A DNA stretch of 30,465 nucleotides, taken from Flavobacteriales bacterium. Lineage in GTDB: Bacteria > Bacteroidota > Bacteroidia > Flavobacteriales_D > Cryomorphaceae. The DNA is taken from NCBI GenBank assembly GCA_020200995.1, contig JAIVHQ010000218.1, positions 1 through 30,465 on the forward strand, read 5' to 3'. Each line of letters starts with the position of its first letter. The stretch's first letter is position 1. Below are positions 8,112-16,415 of this stretch, in pieces. A program made the translations under genes and the position numbers. Below the pieces are notes generated by a model. It worked only from the letters and a program-made list of their open reading frames with translations, had not been told where the DNA came from and made no database searches.

Positions 8112-9506
8112 TTAAACCCCTGTTTTCTGAATGGTGATCATGTTCCAAATCGTCATAAGAACAATTTTTATGTCAAACGTAAAAGACCAGTTTTGGATAT
8201 AAAACACATCCATGCGCACACGCTGATACATTTGCCTCACTTCGGTTGTCTCGCCGCGGTACCCCTTGGCCTGCGCAAGTCCTGTAATACCCGGCTTTAC
8301 CCAGTGGCGCACCATAAAGGGTGAGATGAGCTTGGAGTATATGCGCGTATGCGACAGCATGTGCGGTCGCGGGCCAACAACGGACATGTCTCCTTTGAGT
8401 ACGTTCACAAATTGAGGAAACTCATCAATGTTGAACCTTCTGAGAAATTTACCCACCTTAGTGATTCTACCATCTCCCTCAGTAGCCTGCTGCTCATCTG
8501 CGACTGCATTCACACGCATCGTCCTGAATTTGTAACAATAAAAAGTATGCCCGTCCAACCCTGTGCGCTTTTGCTTGAAAAAAACAGGGCCCCTCGAGCT
8601 CAATTTAATGAGCAGAGCCACAACAGGAACCAACCAGGACAAAATGAAGACCACAACAAAGAGCGAAAAAACAAGATCGAAAGTGCGCTTCATTACTTTG
8701 TTAGCAGAAACCTCCAATGGCTCCTTGGCAACTGATACAATTGGCGTCGGGCCATTGTAGTCCATATTCACCTGAATGGTCTTCTTATTCAACAAGTGAA
8801 TAAACTCATTCAAAAAATTGATCTTGATGTAGTTCAGGTGACAAAACTTAATAAGCTCCTTGATGTGATAATCCGGATCAGAAGGAAGGGCGATGTACAC
8901 CTCATCAATCTCATATTCGAGAAGGAATTTGTGTATTTTATCGAATTTACGCACGCGAATGTTCTCCTCGGCCACCTTGGAATTATAGCCAAAGAATCCG
9001 AGAAATTTGTATCCGTACTCGGGATGCTGAATAAGTTCGTTTACAAAATCTATAGAAAACGGATTCACCCCGACCACAACCATTCGCCTGAAGTTATAGC
9101 CGCGCTTGCGGTACATTTTCAGATAGCTGTTGAAAAGGATGCGCGACAAGCCCCCCAGAACAAAAAACAAGAGGTAAAATCTCAAAACAAAGGTCTCACT
9201 GTACTTCCCCTGTATCAGGGATATAAAAGCAAGGGTAAGCAGCAAATTGAAGAATATGGCCTTTACAAAATCCCAATAAATCGCGATGGTCTTTCTCCTG
9301 CGATTGTCAAGACTGTAATCACCGATTTTGGCTCCAAGTAGCCACATAAAGTTGATAAAAAGGAAGAGGGTGAGGTAATCAGATCGGAGGAGGTTTCCAA
9401 AAGTACTGAACCTAAAGAAGAAACCTATGGCAAATGCCAAATTCAGCATCACCAGATCGATCACCAAGTAAATTAACTTCTCGTAATTTGAGAGTCTAAA
9501 CTTCAT
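8112..9506 (-). CDS. Undecaprenyl-phosphate sugar phosphotransferase (WbaP/WcaJ type)
   Basis: A 464-residue polyprenyl-phosphate hexose-1-phosphate transferase that starts repeat-unit synthesis on undecaprenyl phosphate at the inner membrane. There are four hydrophobic segments in the first 130 residues and a Rossmann-like middle domain beginning near RRMVVVGVNPFSIDF. The C-terminal bacterial sugar transferase domain (from about residue 270) contains KQKRTGLDGHTFYCYKFRTM, the catalytic-type RFNIDEFPQF near residue 360, VVGPRPHMLSH and KPGITGLAQAKGYRGET. All of these are hallmark motifs. The start at ATG 9506 gives the full N-terminal membrane domain. It diverges from cysC and lies between the two MITE-like elements. 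It is probably the initiating enzyme of the sulfated polymer. The sugar it transfers (glucose, galactose or another) cannot be deduced. Confidence 0.92.
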   Translation of the reverse strand: MKFRLSNYEKLIYLVIDLVMLNLAFAIGFFFRFSTFGNLLRSDYLTLFLFINFMWLLGAKIGDYSLDNRRRKTIAIYWDFVKAIFFNLLLTLAFISLIQGKYSETFVLRFYLLFFVLGGLSRILFNSYLKMYRKRGYNFRRMVVVGVNPFSIDFVNELIQHPEYGYKFLGFFGYNSKVAEENIRVRKFDKIHKFLLEYEIDEVYIALPSDPDYHIKELIKFCHLNYIKINFLNEFIHLLNKKTIQVNMDYNGPTPIVSVAKEPLEVSANKVMKRTFDLVFSLFVVVFILSWLVPVVALLIKLSSRGPVFFKQKRTGLDGHTFYCYKFRTMRVNAVADEQQATEGDGRITKVGKFLRRFNIDEFPQFVNVLKGDMSVVGPRPHMLSHTRIYSKLISPFMVRHWVKPGITGLAQAKGYRGETTEVRQMYQRVRMDVFYIQNWSFTFDIKIVLMTIWNMITIQKTGV

Positions 9507-9670
9507 GCGGGGAGTTAGTTGCGGGGGCGTGCGTTCATTACGTCAACGCAGCGGTTAAGTTACTACACGCCCGCGTTCAAAGCAAGGCGGAACGCGAAAT
9601 AAGCCAAAATATGTCACTGCTTAAAACCTTTTCAGCATCAAATTCAGGGACGCCACACGTCAAGTATTCT

Positions 9671-9678
9671 TACATTTG
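9671..9678 (+). promoter_or_regulatory. Candidate -7 box upstream of cysCDN
   Basis: TACATTTG matches the Bacteroidetes -7 consensus TAnnTTTG and ends 20 nt before the cysC ATG. No convincing TTTG appears about 20 nt upstream, so only one box supports it. It would drive the whole cysC-cysD-cysN operon. Confidence 0.4.
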
Positions 9679-9698
9679 CGACTGACCTCCTTGACCCC

Positions 9699-10307
9699 AT
9701 GAAAGAACGGCCCGGCAACATCTTTACTTTTCACGACGAGATGCTTCTCAAAGAGGACAAAGAAAAGATGATCAAGCAGCGCGCAATTGCGATATGGATC
9801 ACGGGTCTTTCGGGCTCGGGAAAAACGACCATTGCGAAAATCCTCGAAAGGAAGCTTTATGAAAAAGGACACCTGACCCAGCTGCTGGACGGTGATAATG
9901 TGCGCGATGGACTCAATAATAACCTTGGGTTCACCGCTGAGGACCGTGCAGAAAACATTAGGCGCATCGCCGAAGTCAACAAACTTTTTGTGCAATGCGG
10001 TGTGATTACCATCAATTGTTTTGTGAGCCCGACCACCGAAATCAGAGAATCGGCCCGACGCATTATAGGCCCCGAACACTTTGTGGAGGTCTTCGTAGAC
10101 ACTCCCCTTGAAATTTGCGAATCAAGAGATGTAAAAGGCCTGTACAAAAAAGCGCGCAATGGTGAAATCAAGAATTTTACAGGAATTGACGCTCCATTTG
10201 AACGGCCGAAAAATCCGACGGTGATCATCAAAACTGCTGATCAAACTCCCGAGGAGTCAACCGACCAACTGTTCGACCATATTTACCCAAAAATCAAATA
10301 CGCATAA
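9699..10307 (+). CDS. cysC: Adenylyl-sulfate kinase (APS kinase)
   Basis: Phosphorylates adenosine 5'-phosphosulfate (APS) with ATP to make PAPS, the sulfate donor for sulfotransferases. The 202-residue length is normal for a stand-alone enzyme. Walker A GLSGSGKTT lies at residues 36-44, followed by LLDGDNVRDGLNNNLGF, then FVSPTTEIRESARRIIG and the substrate-lid region GLYKKARNGEIKNFTGID ending PFERP. All key positions look intact. Translation starts at ATG 9699. The stop codon TAA is directly followed by the cysD ATG, so the genes are co-transcribed and probably coupled. Having the kinase first, as a separate gene rather than fused to CysN, and next to sulfotransferases points to PAPS supply for polysaccharide sulfation. 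Confidence 0.95.
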   Translation: MKERPGNIFTFHDEMLLKEDKEKMIKQRAIAIWITGLSGSGKTTIAKILERKLYEKGHLTQLLDGDNVRDGLNNNLGFTAEDRAENIRRIAEVNKLFVQCGVITINCFVSPTTEIRESARRIIGPEHFVEVFVDTPLEICESRDVKGLYKKARNGEIKNFTGIDAPFERPKNPTVIIKTADQTPEESTDQLFDHIYPKIKYA

Positions 10308-11213
10308 ATGCAATCATACAGCCTGACCCACCTGCGGGAGTTGGAGTCTGAATCCATCTTCGTATTCCGTGAGGTAGCCTCGCAATTCGAAAATCCCGTC
10401 ATGCTTTTTTCCGGAGGGAAGGACTCGATCGTGATGTTCCACCTCGCGAGAAAGGCTTTCTGGCCTGCCAAAGTACCATTCCCATTGCTTCATGTAGACA
10501 CAGGGCACAACTTTCCTGAAACCATTGCATTTCGAGATGCGCTCGTAGCGGAGACGGGCGTACAGCTGAACGTTGGTTCCGTGCAGGATGCCATTGATAA
10601 GGGTATGTCTGTAGAAGAAAAAGGGTTTAATGCCAGCCGAAATGCGTTGCAAACAGCGACTTTGCTCAACTCATTAGAAGAAGGAAAGTACGACGCTGCC
10701 ATGGGTGGAGGAAGACGCGACGAAGAAAAAGCGCGGGCCAAAGAAAGATTTTTCAGCCACCGGGACGAATTCGGGCAGTGGGATCCAAAAAATCAGCGAC
10801 CCGAACTTTGGAATATTTTTAATGGCCGCAAGGTGATGGGAGAGCATTTTCGGGTGTTTCCGATTTCAAACTGGACCGAAATGGATATTTGGCAGTACAT
10901 TCTGGCCGAGAATATTAAAATCCCTTCGCTTTATTTCAGCCACAAACGAAGGGTTTTTGAAAGAGATGGAGCCCTTCTGGCAGAGTGTGATTACATCAAG
11001 CGGCGAGATGATGAAAAGGTGGAGGAACGCGTGGTGAGGTTCAGAACCATCGGCGATATGACCTGCACCGGCGCTGTGGAATCTGATGCCGACAGCCTCC
11101 AAAAAATTATCGAAGAAGTTGCTGCTACCAGAACCACCGAGCGAGGAAGTCGTTCGGATGACAAACGCAGTGAAGCCGCCATGGAAGACCGCAAAAAACA
11201 AGGCTACTTCTAA
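10308..11213 (+). CDS. cysD: Sulfate adenylyltransferase subunit 2 (ATP sulfurylase, small subunit)
   Basis: The catalytic subunit of the heterodimeric bacterial ATP sulfurylase, which makes APS from sulfate and ATP with energy from GTP hydrolysis by CysN. At 301 residues it has normal length. The PP-loop SGGKDS is at residues 35-40, followed by LLHVDTGHNFPETIAFRD. Other family signatures are AAMGGGRRDEEKARAKER, RPELWNIFNGR, FPISNWTEMDIWQYI and the C-terminal MEDRKKQGYF. It starts with the ATG right after the cysC stop, and cysN follows 29 nt downstream. The first step of PAPS synthesis and the kinase step are therefore in one operon. Confidence 0.96.
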   Translation: MQSYSLTHLRELESESIFVFREVASQFENPVMLFSGGKDSIVMFHLARKAFWPAKVPFPLLHVDTGHNFPETIAFRDALVAETGVQLNVGSVQDAIDKGMSVEEKGFNASRNALQTATLLNSLEEGKYDAAMGGGRRDEEKARAKERFFSHRDEFGQWDPKNQRPELWNIFNGRKVMGEHFRVFPISNWTEMDIWQYILAENIKIPSLYFSHKRRVFERDGALLAECDYIKRRDDEKVEERVVRFRTIGDMTCTGAVESDADSLQKIIEEVAATRTTERGSRSDDKRSEAAMEDRKKQGYF

Positions 11214-11242
11214 ATAACCACCACGACAAAATTACCTACCCA

Positions 11243-12520
11243 ATGACCAAAGGAAAAGCACCTGCTTATCTGGATATGGACTTGCTCCGATTCACCACCG
11301 CAGGAAGTGTGGACGACGGAAAGTCTACACTCATAGGAAGAATGCTCTATGACAGCAAAAGCATATTTACTGACCAGATGGAAGCTATCGAGCGCGCCAG
11401 CGCCAGAATGGGTGGTGACGAGGAGGTAAACCTTGCGCTGCTAACTGACGGACTAAGGGCCGAGCGAGAACAGGGTATTACCATCGACGTGGCATATCGA
11501 TACTTTGCAACGCCAAAACGAAAATTTATCATCGCCGATACCCCCGGCCATATCCAGTATACCCGAAATATGGTCACAGGTGCCTCTACGGCAAATCTGG
11601 CAATCATTCTTGTGGATGCCCGACACGGACTGGTGGAGCAAACCTGCAGGCACGCATTCATTGCATCCTTGCTCAAAATTCCACACATCGTATTCTGCAT
11701 CAATAAAATGGATCTTGTCGATCACGATGAAGATCGCTTCGAAGAAATCAGGGACGACCTCAAGGCGTTTTGTTCGAAGCTCGAAGTGAACGACATCCGC
11801 TTCATCCCGATCAGCGCACTCAAGGGCGACAACGTAGTTCACAAGTCCACGAATATGGACTGGTACCAGGGGAGCACGCTGATGTACACTTTAGAAAACA
11901 TCCACATTTCGGGCGACCACAACCATGTGGATTGCCGCTTTCCCGTGCAGTATGTGGTAAGACCTCAAACCGCTGAGCACCCTGACTTCCGAGGATATGC
12001 CGGGCGCATCGCGGGAGGCGTATTCAAAAAAGGAGATGAGGTAACTTTGCTACCCTCAGGGTTCACCACAAAAATTTCATCCATCAATACATTCGACGGC
12101 GAAATCAGCGAGGCCTTCGCTCCGATGAGCGTTACGATGTGTCTGGAAGAAGATTTTGACCTCAGCCGCGGCGATATGATCGTGCGCACCAACAATAAAC
12201 CCGAAGTGGGTCAGGATATCGAAATGATGGTGTGCTGGATGGGTGATGCTCCCCTGGCTCTCAATGGAAAATACGCCATTAAGCACACGAGCAAAGATGT
12301 GCGGTGCATCGTAAAAGAGATCAAATACAAAGTGGACATCAACACCCTGCACCGAATGGAAAATGACAAGGTGATTAACATGAACGACATTGGCCGCATC
12401 TCAGTGCGCACCACATCGCCTTTGTTTCACGACCGCTATTCGCGCAACAGGATCACCGGCAGCCTTGTCATCATCGACGAAGCCACCAACAAAACTGTGG
12501 GTGCAGGAATGATTATTTGA
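11243..12520 (+). CDS. cysN: Sulfate adenylyltransferase subunit 1 (GTPase, large subunit)
   Basis: The GTPase subunit of ATP sulfurylase, an EF-Tu-like translation-factor GTPase that drives APS formation by CysD. The G1 motif GSVDDGKST is at residues 21-29, the switch region REQGITIDVAYRYF follows, and then come G3 DTPGH, G4 NKMD and the beta-barrel domains. The protein ends at VGAGMII, 425 residues, so there is no C-terminal APS kinase fusion; that activity comes from cysC two genes upstream. It is the last gene of the cysC-cysD-cysN operon. A MITE-like element starts 10 nt past its stop and a strong terminator hairpin lies about 280 nt downstream. No cysH or cysIJ follows. Confidence 0.96.
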   Translation: MTKGKAPAYLDMDLLRFTTAGSVDDGKSTLIGRMLYDSKSIFTDQMEAIERASARMGGDEEVNLALLTDGLRAEREQGITIDVAYRYFATPKRKFIIADTPGHIQYTRNMVTGASTANLAIILVDARHGLVEQTCRHAFIASLLKIPHIVFCINKMDLVDHDEDRFEEIRDDLKAFCSKLEVNDIRFIPISALKGDNVVHKSTNMDWYQGSTLMYTLENIHISGDHNHVDCRFPVQYVVRPQTAEHPDFRGYAGRIAGGVFKKGDEVTLLPSGFTTKISSINTFDGEISEAFAPMSVTMCLEEDFDLSRGDMIVRTNNKPEVGQDIEMMVCWMGDAPLALNGKYAIKHTSKDVRCIVKEIKYKVDINTLHRMENDKVINMNDIGRISVRTTSPLFHDRYSRNRITGSLVIIDEATNKTVGAGMII

Positions 12521-12530
12521 GAAACCTGAT

Positions 12531-12796
12531 AACCTGAGTTCGATTATTCTTCAGGATTCAGGGTGTCTGTATTTGAATGTCTTAAGATAGGCATTCGCAA
12601 GTCGATGAGGTGAATAAACCGATGTGATGGACGGGTGAGGTGTCGAAATGCCCGCAAATTGGCGCAGACTCGTCCATAAAATCCGATCTACTGCGTTACA
12701 TTTTCTTGCTTTAGCCCGCTAAAGCTTTAAAAATGCGCCTTGTATATCGAGATTTTATGAACGTCTGAAACCCCGAATAACAATCGAACTCAGGTT
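12531..12796. mobile_element. MITE-like element, copy 2 (inverted relative to copy 1)
   Basis: A 266-bp element bounded by AACCTGAGTTCGATT at 12531-12545 and its exact complement at 12782-12796. Both flanks carry GAT (12528-12530 and 12797-12799), a second independent 3-bp duplication. Reverse-complemented, its first 55 bp, its hairpin core and its last 26 bp match copy 1; the middle of one arm has diverged. The internal hairpin is at 12708-12725. No coding frame of note is present. It fills most of the gap between cysN and the small lipoprotein gene, starting 10 nt after the cysN stop. Confidence 0.8.
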
Positions 12797-12800
12797 GATA

Positions 12801-12837
12801 CACAAAAAAACGCCCTGATTCGGGGCGTTTTTTTGTG
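12801..12837. terminator. Strong bidirectional intrinsic terminator
   Basis: A perfect 15-bp inverted repeat (CACAAAAAAACGCCC at 12801-12815 and its complement at 12823-12837) with a 7-nt loop. The GC-rich top and the A-tract/T-tract arms work as a rho-independent terminator on either strand. It would stop the cysCDN transcript after the MITE and the minus-strand lipoprotein transcript 22 nt after its stop. Confidence 0.88.
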
Positions 12838-12858
12838 CAATTCTTTATTTGTCCAAAG

Positions 12859-13065
12859 TCATTGGGCTTCGACTTTTTTCGTTTCATCCTCAATGTCCTC
12901 GTCGGTTTCTTCAACTTCATCAGTTGCAGCTTCCATTTCGTCCATCAGGGCATCGCTCATTTCTTTCGCCTGTTCCTTTCCGCTCTTAGCTTCGTCCGAA
13001 GAGCTTCCGCAACTTGCTATCATTAAGGAAAATACAGCAAAAGCGAGAGTGATTTTAAATTTCAT
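12859..13065 (-). CDS. Small acidic lipoprotein, function unknown
   Basis: A 68-residue predicted lipoprotein, choosing ATG 13065 (MKFKITLAFAVFSLM) over the longer frame because the signal peptide starts there. The lipobox ends IASC with Cys19 as the lipidation site, followed by GSSSDE. The mature part is short, highly charged and strongly acidic, with many Asp and Glu in DEVEETDEDIEDETKKVEAQ, and has no recognisable domain. It probably sits in the outer or inner membrane facing the periplasm. It lies between the cysN terminator and glmS and is monocistronic, with its own terminator 22 nt downstream. I do not recognise a family; compositional similarity to other acidic tails should not be over-read. 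Confidence 0.7.
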   Translation of the reverse strand: MKFKITLAFAVFSLMIASCGSSSDEAKSGKEQAKEMSDALMDEMEAATDEVEETDEDIEDETKKVEAQ

Positions 13066-13153
13066 ATTTGTTTTGATTTTTATGTATAAAACGGAGGGGA
13101 TCACCGCTACAGGCATGCCTTCCGAGCGATTCGTAACCGTTACAAATTCTCGT

Positions 13154-15004
13154 CTATTCTACAGTTACCGACTTCGCAAGATTCCTGGGCTGATCCACAT
13201 TACAACCTCGCATTACCGCTACATGGTAGCTCAGCAACTGCAGGGGAATGACGGTGAGCAATGGCATCAGACATTCATCGGTGTCGGGAATTTCGATGAC
13301 GTGATCGGCCATGGATCGCACCTGCTCCTCTCCTTCGGTGACGATGGCGATGATCTTTCCCTTACGGGCCTTCACTTCCTGAATATTGCTGACAATCTTC
13401 TCGTAAGCTCCTCCGCGCGGTGCCACGAAAAAGACAGGCATTTCCTCGTCAATCAAAGCAATAGGCCCGTGCTTCATTTCTGCAGCGGGATAACCTTCTG
13501 CGTGGATGTAAGAAATTTCTTTGAGCTTTAAAGCACCTTCTAGTGCCACCGGAAAGTTGTAGCCCCTTCCCAAATAGAGGGCATTCGGCACACTCTTGTA
13601 GTGATCTGCTATGAATTTAATCTGATCATTTTTCTCGAGTACTTTTTCCACCTTTCCGGGAATGGCGTCGAGCTCGATCAGTAATCGGTGAAAGCGGCTT
13701 TCGGTAATCGATCCCTTTTCACGTGCCACATAGAGAGCCATCAGGGTGAGCACCGTAACCTGAGCAGTGAAAGCTTTGGTCGATGCCACTCCGATTTCGG
13801 GACCCGCGTGGGTATATGAACCGGCGTGGGTGGCCCTGGGTATGGATGAGCCGATGACGTTGCATATTCCGATAATCGTGGCGCCCTTGGATTTGGCAAG
13901 TTCGATCGCGGCCAGTGTGTCAGCCGTTTCGCCTGATTGTGATATTGCTATCACCACATCGTCCTCAAAGATCACAGGATTTCTGTATCGGAACTCAGAT
14001 GCATACTCTACCTCGACGGGGATGCGCGCGAGGTCTTCAAAAAGGTACTCCCCGACCAAGCCGGCGTGCCAGCTCGTACCGCATCCGAGGATGATGATTC
14101 GCTTCGCGTGCACAAACCGCTGAATGTAGTCACGGATACCGCCCAGTTCCACACGGCCTTTGTCGGCGCGCAGGCGACCCCGCATGCTGTCAAGGATAGA
14201 GCGGGGCTGCTCGTAGATCTCTTTAAGCATGAAGTGCTCAAATCCACCTTTCTCAAGTGCTTCAAGCTTAAGCTCAAGCTCTTGGACATAAGGAGTTTTC
14301 TCCTGATTTTTTATGTTCATCAACTTGAACCCGTCACGGGCATCAATGATGGCAATTTCTTCGTCGTCGAGGTAAACCACATTCTTGGTGTGCTCCACAA
14401 TGGGAGTAGCATCAGAGGCGATGAAGTAATCCTTGTCCTTCCCAATGCCTACCACAAGCGGGCTGCCTTTTTTGGCTGCGATGAGCTGATCAGGCGTATT
14501 TCTGTCCATCACTACAATGGCGTAAGCACCGATTACCTCATTGAGTGCAATTCTGACCGCTTCAAATATCGTTACATCGGCATTCTTCCTGATATCGTCA
14601 ATTAAGTGAATCAGCACTTCTGTATCGGTATCGCTCTTAAAAACATGTCCGCGCTTTGAAAGCTCTTGCCTCAGCGATCCGTAATTTTCGATAATACCGT
14701 TGTGAATCATGACCATCTGCCCGTCGTCAGAAGCGTGAGGGTGCGCATTCACATCGTTGGGTGGCCCGTGGGTGGCCCAACGCGTATGTCCGATTCCAAC
14801 CTGACCTTCAGGATTTCCACCTTGGGCTGCGATCATGGCTTCGAGGCTCGATACCTTGCCCTTACATTTGTGGGTGGTTATTTCACCATCTTTCAAAATG
14901 GCCACCCCCGCGCTGTCATACCCTCGGTATTCCAGCCTTCGCAGACCGCTGATCAAAATGGGGTAAGCTTCTTTGGTGCCGATATAACCTACTATTCCAC
15001 ACAT
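13154..15004 (-). CDS. glmS: Glutamine-fructose-6-phosphate aminotransferase (isomerizing)
   Basis: Makes glucosamine-6-phosphate from fructose-6-phosphate and glutamine, the entry step to UDP-GlcNAc for peptidoglycan, LPS and polysaccharides. The 616-residue length is standard. The start MCGIVGYIG places the catalytic Cys at position 2 after Met removal, with the glutaminase motifs GYDSAG and GHTRWATHG. Two SIS domains follow, with CGTSWHAG, SQSGETADT and STKAFTAQ, then the C-terminal DQPRNLAKSVTVE. Its ATG is 3 nt after the DUF4270 stop, so it is the last gene of a glycogen synthase-DUF4270-glmS operon. No glmS ribozyme is expected or seen; the 5' side is coding. Confidence 0.97.
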   Translation of the reverse strand: MCGIVGYIGTKEAYPILISGLRRLEYRGYDSAGVAILKDGEITTHKCKGKVSSLEAMIAAQGGNPEGQVGIGHTRWATHGPPNDVNAHPHASDDGQMVMIHNGIIENYGSLRQELSKRGHVFKSDTDTEVLIHLIDDIRKNADVTIFEAVRIALNEVIGAYAIVVMDRNTPDQLIAAKKGSPLVVGIGKDKDYFIASDATPIVEHTKNVVYLDDEEIAIIDARDGFKLMNIKNQEKTPYVQELELKLEALEKGGFEHFMLKEIYEQPRSILDSMRGRLRADKGRVELGGIRDYIQRFVHAKRIIILGCGTSWHAGLVGEYLFEDLARIPVEVEYASEFRYRNPVIFEDDVVIAISQSGETADTLAAIELAKSKGATIIGICNVIGSSIPRATHAGSYTHAGPEIGVASTKAFTAQVTVLTLMALYVAREKGSITESRFHRLLIELDAIPGKVEKVLEKNDQIKFIADHYKSVPNALYLGRGYNFPVALEGALKLKEISYIHAEGYPAAEMKHGPIALIDEEMPVFFVAPRGGAYEKIVSNIQEVKARKGKIIAIVTEGEEQVRSMADHVIEIPDTDECLMPLLTVIPLQLLSYHVAVMRGCNVDQPRNLAKSVTVE

Positions 15005-15007
15005 AAT

Positions 15008-16399
15008 TCAGTAGTTGGTAAATATGATTTCGAGCTTCGTATTGTTCTCGGGTGTTGCCGGGTCGGGATAGTCAGGGCCATTGATTACGACCCTGTTTGC
15101 CGAAAAGGCTGCCCCGCTCGACACGATTTCGAGTCCGTTAAATGGACGTGTGCCGTTAATCACTTGCTGCAAATATCTTGTAATGGTAAAGCGGTACCTG
15201 CCGTTTTCCAGATCTAGGGCTCCCCCCACAAATCCACCTCCATCGATCTGATCGTCGAGCAAGAAGGCATCGCCGTTTTCGTTCAATCCAAAAACAAACA
15301 GGTTGCCGGGCGGGGCATAGCTGCCAAGCGCGCTTCCGCGAATCGGAAGGGTGAGCACAGCCTTATTGATAGCAGTCCCCGTGAGGCCCCTCAGGGTTTC
15401 AATGTGGGGAAGCTCAATCCTGAGCTTGGTACCGCCGATGGCCTGCACGTAGAGATCTCGATTGCCGGCTTCAAGATCATCCATTAGTACCTGACGCCTC
15501 AGCGCGTCTTCGGCCACTTCGTAACCGTGGTCGAACACACCAAACTTTCCGGAATTGTTTCGAATAAAAAAGTCATAGCGAAAATCTTCTTCTGTAGACG
15601 TGTTGCGATAGTACATGCTCACCCTGCTGAGCTGAGAAAATGTATCGAAATAGATGATGCCCGCTCCGAAAGGATTCATCATGGTTTCATCCACAGTGAT
15701 AAAAAGCCCCTTGATGGCAGTGACAAATTGGGTCGCTGTAATTCCGTTTCCATTGTTCACTGACAATATACGCTCTCCGATTTCCGTGTCGAGTGGCAAC
15801 CTGATTTCGGGTAGTACATCCTGTCCATTGATCGTAGAGGTATCGGTCGGATTGGGAGTCACCATATTTCGACCTGGAAGAACCAGGTCAGGTTCTAGAA
15901 AGTTAACATCTCGGGTGTGAAAATACTGGGAATCAACTGAAAGACTATCCTGAAGCTCATACACACGAAAAAACTGCGGGCCTAAATTGCCATAATGGGC
16001 ATCTTGAGCTCGGCCTGTGAGGTTTGATTGAAAGCTCAGTCCAAGAACCAATGAATCGACCACCAGGTCTGAGCGGTCAGAGCCGGGAGGCACGAAAACG
16101 GGATTTCCGGACGACAGCCGCAACTCAGTCACGTGACCTGCCTTCACGAATCCAAATACCGGGTCCACGTAAGCGCCGACCATGGCAGGGTTGAGTTTGT
16201 CAGACCTCACCGAATCTTCGAGGATGGTGTAAGACCTGATGGTGAAAGTATCAATCCCTTGAACAGAAAGTAAATTGTCTTCTTCCTGAAGGTCAATGCC
16301 AAGATCTTGTTCGGGTTTGGTGCACTGCATGCACAGCGCTCCAAAGGTCAAAAAAAAGATAGCGGCCCTCAATGCGGGCCGCTTTCCGGATGTTGTCAT
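15008..16399 (-). CDS. DUF4270 family lipoprotein
   Basis: A 463-residue predicted surface or outer-membrane lipoprotein, starting at ATG 16399 because the signal peptide follows there (a longer open frame to 16534 overlaps the upstream gene). The hydrophobic stretch AAIFFLTFGALCMQC ends at a probable lipid-modified Cys26, followed by TKPEQDLGIDL, the usual beginning of mature DUF4270 proteins. The rest is beta-rich with many aromatic and polar repeats (for example DVLPEIRLPLDTEIGERI). DUF4270 is found in Bacteroidetes and has no settled function. Its position between a glycogen synthase-like gene (16 nt upstream) and glmS (3 nt downstream) is, from memory, common in flavobacteria. The lipobox is non-canonical. 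Confidence 0.8.
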   Translation of the reverse strand: MTTSGKRPALRAAIFFLTFGALCMQCTKPEQDLGIDLQEEDNLLSVQGIDTFTIRSYTILEDSVRSDKLNPAMVGAYVDPVFGFVKAGHVTELRLSSGNPVFVPPGSDRSDLVVDSLVLGLSFQSNLTGRAQDAHYGNLGPQFFRVYELQDSLSVDSQYFHTRDVNFLEPDLVLPGRNMVTPNPTDTSTINGQDVLPEIRLPLDTEIGERILSVNNGNGITATQFVTAIKGLFITVDETMMNPFGAGIIYFDTFSQLSRVSMYYRNTSTEEDFRYDFFIRNNSGKFGVFDHGYEVAEDALRRQVLMDDLEAGNRDLYVQAIGGTKLRIELPHIETLRGLTGTAINKAVLTLPIRGSALGSYAPPGNLFVFGLNENGDAFLLDDQIDGGGFVGGALDLENGRYRFTITRYLQQVINGTRPFNGLEIVSSGAAFSANRVVINGPDYPDPATPENNTKLEIIFTNY

Positions 16400-16415
16400 A
16401 GTATGGAATAGGTAC

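Noticed and set aside
8108..8119. Perfect palindrome GGGTTTAAACCC overlapping the sugar transferase stop codon
   Set aside because: It is only 12 bp, has no loop or T-tract to act as a terminator and could arise by chance from coding sequence plus a stop codon.
7978..12530. Composite transposon made of the two MITE-like elements
   Set aside because: There is no transposase in or beside either element, and the outer borders show no shared target duplication (the flanks are ATT/ATT and GAT/GAT, one pair per element). Two separate insertions explain the data better.
13127..13142. Short inverted repeat GTAACCGTTAC between glmS and the small lipoprotein gene
   Set aside because: The 5-bp arms are too short to support an operator or terminator, and no second copy was noticed.
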